Shown one piece after another: positions 30,754 through 37,081 of a DNA stretch of 37,081 bases; the first letter of the stretch is position 1, and every line of letters begins with the position of its first letter. A program made the translations under genes and the position numbers. Below the pieces are notes generated by a model, which saw only the letters and a program-made list of their open reading frames with translations, was not told the origin of the DNA and did not search any database. Location of the stretch: positions 1 to 37,081 of the forward strand of contig MZNV01002482.1 of the NCBI GenBank assembly GCA_002081555.1, given 5' to 3'. The stretch is from Protostelium mycophagum (taxonomy: Eukaryota > Evosea > Variosea > Protosteliida > Protosteliaceae).

Positions 30754-32038
30754 ATGCAATCTATCAAATGTGAGGGAGATCTTGATTAGCACACATTGAC
30801 GTAGTTTGAGGTGTGGTTGTGGGCGACGGAGCTGTGGGTAAAACCTGTCTTCTGATGGCCTTTTCAAGTAATCTCTTTCCTCAAGAGTATGTACCGACAG
30901 TTTTCGACAATTATGTAAGAGATCTATGAAAATCAATCGATATCATGAATCATGAAAATGGATCTGAAGACATGGCAGAACTCCGCGCTGATGGTTGATG
31001 GAAAACCATATAATTTAGGTCTATGGGATACAGCAGGTATTTTCACCATCCTTCTCCAGAAATTGTGTCATTCTGACATGAAGCGAAGGACAAGAGGAAT
31101 ACGATCGTCTAAGAGCGCTGTGTTATCCACAAACAGACATATTTTTAGTGTGCTTCTCAGTCGTCAATCCTGACTCATTCGAAAATGTAAAATTGAGGGT
31201 ATGTAAAATGAACTTCTCCTCTTCAACCTCGATGAGATCTGTCGCCAGAAGAATATCATTTGTAATAATCTGCGCCATCCATTTTGACCGTACTTTTATT
31301 TCCCATCACGTCTAAGCGTGAGAAAGATTCCACATCAACACGCGAGCACTTCGCGCCAAACAAAAGCTGAAGGGAGATGTGCATCCTGATTGTTCATTTC
31401 GCAGCTCGTATGAATTACTCTCTAAAAGAATTAGTGGCTCCCGGAGCTCGCACAACACTGTCCTGACACTTCTACCATCCTTGTGGGGACAAAAATAGAT
31501 TTGAGGTCAGGTCGAAGATTTTCAAATTGATATTTATTGTTGCAGAGACGACCCCGCAACACTCGCCGGTCTGAAGAGCAATAACCAAGAGGTAAATTTC
31601 GGTGAAAATTGAATGAAATTCGATGAGAATTCGACGAAAATTCTAAGAAAATTCAGCCTATTGTGGCCGAAAGAGCAGAGCAGTTAGCGAGGGAGATGCA
31701 TATGATATCTTATCTAGAAGTCTCAGCTCTGACACAGACTGTACGTAAAATCATCCATCTACAATTGTCTGAATTTTTCAGAATTTAAGGGGTGTTTTTG
31801 AGAAGGCGGCACAAGTGGTCATTCAGGTCAGTTGTAGATCTCACATTTCGCCTGAAATTTCAAAGAAAATCGAATGAAATTTCAAAGAAAATTGAATGAA
31901 AGTTCAAAGAAAATTGAATGAAATCTCAAAGAAAATTGAATGAAATTTCAGGAGCACAGCGCAAGGATGGGTGGAACTGGAAAGAAGCCAAAGAAAGAGA
32001 AGAAAGAGAAGAAGGACAAGGACTGTGTGGTCATGTAA
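30754..32038 (+). CDS. Rho/Rac-family small GTPase
   Basis: Rac-type GTPase controlling actin dynamics. Nine exons (30754-30769, 30811-30914, 30979-31036, 31089-31198, 31435-31505, 31546-31591, 31657-31740, 31782-31826, 31952-32038) join in phase to 206 residues. Motifs: [13 protein letters not shown], switch [10 protein letters not shown], switch [30 protein letters not shown]; polybasic tail and CaaX box CVVM for prenylation. First coding exon is only 16 nt. The effector phrase and DLRDD insert context are Rho-class. Intron 31827-31951 contains a 22-bp minisatellite. Confidence 0.95.
31854..31951 (+). repeat. 22-bp minisatellite in Rac intron
   Basis: Four direct copies of a 22-bp unit starting GAAATTTCAAAGAAAATTG (31854-31941), with one to two substitutions between copies. 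They are followed by a partial copy GAAATTTCAG whose last two bases are the real splice acceptor at 31951. The array fills most of the 125-nt intron. Confidence 0.92.
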
Positions 32039-32613
32039 AATGCAATAAAGTTACCACTATTTACCGCGCATTCTTATGATTCAAATTTTAAACAAAGGTT
32101 GCAAGTCGAACAAATGAAGAAAGGCGACAGAGGTCAATAGGTTACGGACTCTCCTTCATGGGTTTCTTCATATAAAAAGGGCATATAGACATTGTTGCTG
32201 CCTCAAAAGATGAGGCTTTCTCTTTATTATACAAAAAGAATCCATGAGAGATTGTGCAAGCTGTCCTTTTTTGTCTAACATCATCTACAACCAAACAAAT
32301 CACAAGCTCAGTGCCCGCCGCATGCGGGGTCTGTCATAGGATTGGTGGGCTCAGAAGTTTGGAAATCTCCTGGGCTGTTTGTATTCGGGATCTTCTCTGG
32401 TCTTCATAGGGTAGATAAAACCTGAAGTATGGGAATAAAATGATACAAAATACGTTGATACCTGCTCGGGGGTGTCGGAGATCTCTACTGTTTCATCCCG
32501 CGGATAATAACGAAATCATCATCTTTAATGTACCACCTTAATAACCGTCTCATCTCTCGTTAAGAAATACACTGGCCTTTCCTTCTTGTCGAAATCATTT
32601 TTCAAAGAGAGAA
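32039..32613. other. Intergenic, Rac to DOMON, possible mini-gene
   Basis: About 575 bp. The minus strand offers a tentative three-exon frame ending with TGA at 32353-32351. It would start MRRLLSRDLRHPRAG after removing GTGGTA...ACAG and GTATCA...TTCAG introns, then FIYPMKTREDPEYKQPRRFP. Phases close, but the product would be only 37 residues and no family is known, so it is not called as a gene. Confidence 0.35.
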
Positions 32614-33309
32614 GATGAGGTGACTTCACATGATCAACTGGTTACTCTAACACTCTACAGATACTCCATCTACACAATCGCATTTTTCTGCATGCTGGGT
32701 AACGATTAATCCCTGCCATTATCCTGGTTAACCCATCACAGCGACACTCTCATGTGCCCAACAGCCCTTCAAATTTTCCAAGAATGGATTTGAGATCACC
32801 TGGGCTGTTTCAAACAGTGACTTCGTGGCCACCGTCTCCGCTCCAACCGAAGGATGGGTACTCTCTCACTCCTGTACCTCCAACCATAGCTGACCTCTTC
32901 AGGTGGGAGTCGGTTTGAACACCGCTGGCCAGATGGCCGGTGCTGACATGATCGTGGGATGGGTTGATGCCAACAACCAGACCGTCGTTTTAGACGCCTT
33001 CTCAAAGGGCTATGGCAAACCAGACGGTGATGACGTTCAGGGAGGGACCAACGATGTGAAGGCATTATCCAACACCAAAGTGAATGGTGTGACTTCTATC
33101 AAGTTCAGCAGAAAGCTCAACACAGGAGACCAGTTCGACCACGTCATTGCTGATGAAGTCGTGTACCTCCTCTTTGCCTACGGATCCCAGCCAGGACCGG
33201 TGAGTTTACTGTCTAAGAAGATCTTCTGAAAATAGTTTAGAACTTCAACTACCACTCTTCAAGAGATGTCCAGAAGATCAACTTGATCACCGGAGCTTTG
33301 TCTAACTAA
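32614..33309 (+). CDS. Secreted DOMON-domain protein
   Basis: Small secreted protein consisting of a signal peptide plus one DOMON domain (haem- or sugar-binding beta-sandwich). Exons 32614-32618, 32661-32698, 32742-32857, 32903-33199 and 33241-33309 join in phase to 174 residues. The signal sequence is RYSIYTIAFFCMLATLSCA. Domain blocks: EITWAVSNSDFVATVSAPTE, GWVGVGLNTAGQMAGADMIV, VNGVTSIKFSRKLNTGDQ and VVYLLFAYG, ending SSRDVQKINLITG. The first coding exon is only 5 nt. Stand-alone DOMON proteins of this type occur in Dictyostelium-like amoebae; function unproven. Confidence 0.92.
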
Positions 33310-33528
33310 TCTGGCAAATAAACATCATTGATCATCTGGATCAATGAAACCAAATTGATAGAGTGCACTGTGTCCTTTATTACCACCTCTTTCGGGTCTA
33401 CAGCATCGTTCTGGAGCAAATACAACCATGAAAATCTATTCACCCCAGTTGGTGTTGTTTGATGGCCTCCGAAATATTCCTGCAGACATTCAGTATCTAC
33501 AACCTGCCAACCCCAAGCTCACTCTTCC

Positions 33529-35564
33529 AGCTTGTACGTCCATTTATCCGCTTGTTGGTCATACTTGAACAGAGCTTGTTGGAATACCTCGCCGCTTGTC
33601 TTCCTTTGACCTTCGTATACTCTTTGCAGGTCCTCTAAGCGTCTCTTCTCATTGATGGTGACTCGGTCGTCCTTGGTCACAATACCTTCCATCACTTTCT
33701 ACAACGCGTCGGAATTTTGGCGCGAAAATCGAGATTTGAATGTTTACCTCCCAGTAACGTCTCGATTCGTGAGGAGCTAGTGCAGAAACCGGTTCACAAA
33801 TTTTCGGAGAAATTTCGTGCTCAGCCACGTCAAACAGCGTTGTAGTGACCTGATATTTTCAGTGAAATTTCAGCAAAATTTCCTGACGAACCTTCGTGGT
33901 GTTGTTTTTGATCGTGGTCTTCTTGTCCCAAATACCGTCTATGTTATGCGTTGGTACTTCCGAATCTGCGTGCCAAACACTTCCCTTGACAACATTATAC
34001 GTTCCGCGGAACATGCCCTTGGCCTGTGATATCTTATTAAGATGTCGGAAGATTTATGGTATGTCATCACGATCAAATATTTGGGCGAACTTTTTTGTTT
34101 TAAAAATAAATCATGTTGATTGATGGTGATGTCACTCACGACATACCTGAAAGTCTATTATGGCCTTATATCCGGTCTTTTCGCAAGCGATCATCGACTT
34201 ACCCACCATCTCTAATGTCAATGTACCGATCAATATTCCCCTGATCAGTATTCCTAAAATAGCATCAATCACCACCCAGTCAATGATTCTATTTTTAGAA
34301 CCTCTAGTGTAACAATAAAATGTGGTAAAATATATTTGAAGATTTGTATAGTCACAAATGTTTTCTTGCTGCGGCTCTGCCGCATCGTTTTGTGCAAGTC
34401 AAGTTGTAGATTGACAAAAGTATAGTTGTAGAAGCCATTGTAGATGTCCGAAAAATCACCGGGAAGCGTGAATTGGTATTCTTCCTGACCGAAAATCGGC
34501 GAAGTCACGACAAGGCTCATGTGCGCTTGTAGTTGTGTGTCTGCAGAGGCCCCTCTGAACTTTACATAGCCGGGGGAAATGTCCCCGTTGTAGACGATGC
34601 CTTTTGCCACGTTGTAGAAGCAGAAAGCACTGCGTGGTGGGTGGTGGGAGACCTTGATGACGTCATCACTACAAAGCGATATTCAGGCGTACGAAAATGC
34701 ATAATTTTGAAATCTCGTTGTGGCAGAGCCAAAATTTGGCTGAAAATTCATTTACCTTTTCGTCGAAAAGTTTACGAAAAATTCGTGAAAATTCACCTGC
34801 TCTGCCACAAAGTAAGAGTTGTCGTCTGATGCTTCAATTGCAGGTACAGGCGGCGGCTTTATAGTTCCTGCATTCTCTTGTAACTTGAGCCCAGAAAGAG
34901 TAGGTTCTGTGTCTGACGTCTTCCATGCACATTTGAACACCTGATTCAGGTTGATTCTTCATCTTTAAAATTGAATGAAAGTTACATTTCATTTTAAAAT
35001 TAAAAAATTACCTCTCCCAGGGCAGGGTTCAGTGGATTTTTCACTCCCTTGTGTTTGACGTGCCATCCTGACATGAAGAATTTTAGAGCTTGGATAAATC
35101 TCTCTTCTGGTGTCTCTAACTCTGGGATTCTGTGAAGATGTCAGGAGATCATAAGATACGATCATGGTCGTACTGAAATAAAAGCTCAGGATGGACGAAG
35201 GAGTCTGTCAATTTTTCTAAAAGGCTTCGAGGTTGCAGGACAAATGTTGGTAACTGTATGTGCTTGATCTCTGAACCGACCTTGCTGAATTTAGGTGTAT
35301 CATTAGGTGCGAGAGAAGTGTGTCTGTGGATGACTTACAGAGATTTGTTTGATGATGGACCACAAGATCTGCTTCTTTCCCTCTTCTAAAGCATCACCCT
35401 GTTCTGTTTATCACGAAGATCTGAAACAGAATACCAACTTGATCTCCATATGTCTCCATATTGGTATTCGCCTCGCGGTACTCGTCATACGATGACTCAG
35501 ACAAATCTGGAGAGAAACCTCCAGAGTGAGAAGTATTGAATAAAGCTCTTAGGCGGTCGTACAT
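33529..35564 (-). CDS. Oxysterol-binding protein-related (ORP) lipid transfer protein
   Basis: Lipid-transfer protein of the OSBP family. Clear exons include 35564-35439, 35398-35339, 35280-35174, 35129-35012, 34940-34797 and 34652-34460, in phase, then further exons to TGA 33531-33529. Motifs: KKQILWSIIKQIS, LPTFVLQPRSLLEKLTD, FMSGWHVKHKGVKNPLNPAL-GE, and the family fingerprint FVAEQ-VSHHPPRSAF (split by an intron). Then come FRGASADTQLQ and a C-terminal KRRLEDLQRVYEGQ. No PH domain or FFAT motif is visible, so it is a short, ORD-only type. An upstream minus-strand exon at about 35871-35745 could extend the N terminus. Confidence 0.92.
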
Positions 35565-35970
35565 GGCGTGGTGTGTTGTGGAAATCGATTGGTTTGGAGG
35601 GCAAAGAAGACAGCATTTTTCCGGAGTTCCGTGAAATTCCAGTGACACCAACCCGAAAAATCCAAAAAGCGACCCTTGTCGACACAAACCCGCACCGGAT
35701 GTACATCGCCTCATCAGCATCTATTCTTCCTCTTTATAACCTTGAAGTTGCTTGCTTTTGGCCAGGTATAATCGATACAAGCTGATGCATATATCCACCA
35801 ATTGTCTTGTCTCTCAGTTCCATCACGACAGTTTGTCTTATAGCAATGGCTCTTTGGTGGTGCTCAACCATATTTCTTGGTTTGTAAATCTGAAGCTGTA
35901 GAAATATTGGGGGTGGTCGTTGTTTTCGAGTCCCTTTCAATTTGTGCCAGCACAGTCGGAAGAGATTTCA
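35565..35970. other. Divergent region, ORP and PYM; possible upstream ORP exon
   Basis: A minus-strand open stretch, ATG 35871 to a GTTATA donor near 35745 (MVEHHQRAIAIRQTV, QLVSIIPGQKQATS), reads like protein. Through an intron ending GCTGATGAG it stays in frame with the sequence leading to the ORP ATG at 35564. It may be a true 5' coding exon or a 5' UTR. If coding, the ORP-PYM spacer shrinks to about 100 bp. Confidence 0.35.
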
Positions 35971-37081
35971 ATGTCGGCAGCAGAATCAACACCAACAGAG
36001 GTGAAAACAGAGGTGAGTCCCTCAGACACCAAAGAGGAGGTCAAGAAAGAGACTACGGTGAGTCCCATCATTCGAATTAGTGGTTGATCTCGATGTTGCA
36101 GAAACCACAAGGACAGCCAAGTAAATTGAAAGGTCTAAAGCCAGGCGGAGAACCACAAAAAACAGTCGATGAGAAGACAGGTCATACGATCATAGGACCA
36201 TCAAGAAGACCAGATGGAAGTATCAGAAAGGAGATCAGAGTTAGAGCTGGTTATGTCCCTAAAGATGAGGTGAGTCTCTGTTTTTTGGAGGTCAGAAAAC
36301 AAATCCGCTTGCAACGTCATCTGGTGCCCACTTGACATCGAGCCATCACATATCTTCTCGGAACCAAAAAATGTGATCATCACTCTCCAAAAATGAAAGA
36401 GGACAAGTGTTGATTCTGGCAGATGCCAGCCTACGAAAGTGCAGCTGTGAAGCACTCTAAGAAGGCAGCGGCAAAGGGTCAGGTCGGCGGGGACTATGCT
36501 TCTTCTTCCCCAGAGGTTCCCGCCAAAAAAGGTTGGATTTTCAAGGAATTCTCAAGAATATTGTACAAATCTGTTGTAGATAGTCAGGACAGAGGCCACA
36601 TCTTTGATGTGTATCAAAGTATTATTCGCACTTCTGCATCAAAAATGGCGTTCTAATGTCACAATGCAAAATGTGATGATTGTGCCGTTAATATGGCTGC
36701 ACCGTTCTGCTATTTGGACAGCTGTTACTGGCACTTGCAATAATTCGTCAACAACCACAAGCAGACAGTTTTGATTAAATTTTGCTTAAAACGCACAGCC
36801 TCCGCAGCGCCAAAGCCGAAGCCAAAGAAGTCCAGCGCACCGTCCGTCGACAAGACCGCCAAGAAGCTGGAAGGTTTCACCATCACAGAGCCGACCTTTG
36901 GTGTCCTCCTAAATAAATAATTTTTGTTATTTAGCATGAGACGCCTCACCCAAAAGTACTTTCGCATCTGAGTTCAGGATCCACAAAGACACTTCGTCTG
37001 GTTGACCTGATGGACATGCCTGTGATCCAAGTGATCCCTGTGGAATCTCATCAACCGAACCTTCAGGACGCCGGTGTACAT
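35971..37081 (+). CDS. PYM, exon junction complex disassembly factor (3' end uncertain)
   Basis: Partner of Y14-Mago, which removes exon junction complexes from translated mRNA. It starts at ATG 35971 with exons 35971-36057, 36102-36269 and 36423-36541 in phase. The N-terminal Mago-binding signature is plain: TIIGPSRRPDGSIRKEIRVR, then GYVPKDE-MPAYES. After a 257-nt intron an exon from 36799 gives a Lys/Pro/Ser-rich segment (SAAPKPKPKKSSAP). That frame either stops near 36918 (with an overlapping AATAAA) or splices at GGT-GTCCTC to an open frame from 36943 to the window edge (HETPHPKVLSHLSSG...). The latter does not resemble PYM and may be the next gene; the gene is treated as open at the right edge. 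Confidence 0.8.

Noticed and set aside
32313-32570. Three-exon mini-gene of 37 codons on the minus strand
   Set aside because: Splice phases close, but the product is very short with no known family, so it is only mentioned in the intergenic entry.

Overview
The window is nuclear DNA from an intron-dense, very compact eukaryote. Coding exons are split by many short GT-AG introns (mostly 36-65 nt), and neighbouring genes often lie only 100-500 bp apart. The gene set fits an amoebozoan protist: an RGS protein, a Rac-type and a Rab-type GTPase, a slime-mould-type seven-helix receptor, a DOMON protein, a thaumatin-like protein and an SMP/LEA protein. A protosteloid amoeba such as Planoprotostelium is my guess from general knowledge; the sequence alone does not prove it.

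Layout, left to right. DUF2867 protein (+, 119-634, intronless). RGS protein (-, 832-2246). RNA polymerase subunit RPB5 (-, 2582-3524). Rab-like GTPase (-, 4090-4892). EDEM/GH47 mannosidase-like protein (+, 5311-8438). Secreted PQQ-propeller-like protein (+, 8719-10158). A nested tandem duplication (10108-10978) that copies the 3' ends of the two genes beside it. Cytochrome P450 (-, 10956-12963). A possible small membrane protein (-, 13252-13566).

Next comes the centrepiece, a 26-exon histidine-biosynthesis gene (+, 13633-20341). It encodes about 1510 residues in the order HisA-like, HisI, HisE, HisD, HisC, HAD phosphatase. Two of its introns each hold an identical sense-strand tRNA-Thr(CGT) gene.

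The right half has: SMP/LEA triple-repeat protein (-, 20570-21199), an unrecognised basic protein (-, about 21529-21957), alkaline ceramidase (+, 22156-23406), TM2-domain protein (-, 23659-24702), a multi-pass membrane protein (+, 24974-27244), cAMP-receptor-like GPCR (+, 27530-29027), thaumatin-like protein (-, 29151-29895), LYRM1-like protein (-, 30099-30574), Rac-type GTPase (+, 30754-32038), DOMON protein (+, 32614-33309), oxysterol-binding-protein relative (-, 33529-35564) and PYM (+, 35971 to the right edge).

The strongest novelty candidate is the HIS fusion. If every domain is active, one polypeptide would carry steps 2, 3, 4, 7, 8 and 9/10 of histidine synthesis, with the HAD domain as the candidate histidinol-phosphate phosphatase beside HisC and HisD. 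The introns also share a small vocabulary: TGACGTCA 3-6 nt before the acceptor, GAAATTTC(N)AG endings, TTGTAGAT repeats at 12-nt spacing, and short hairpins in the longer introns. Exon coordinates were read by eye and checked for reading phase; genes whose splicing did not close are flagged.
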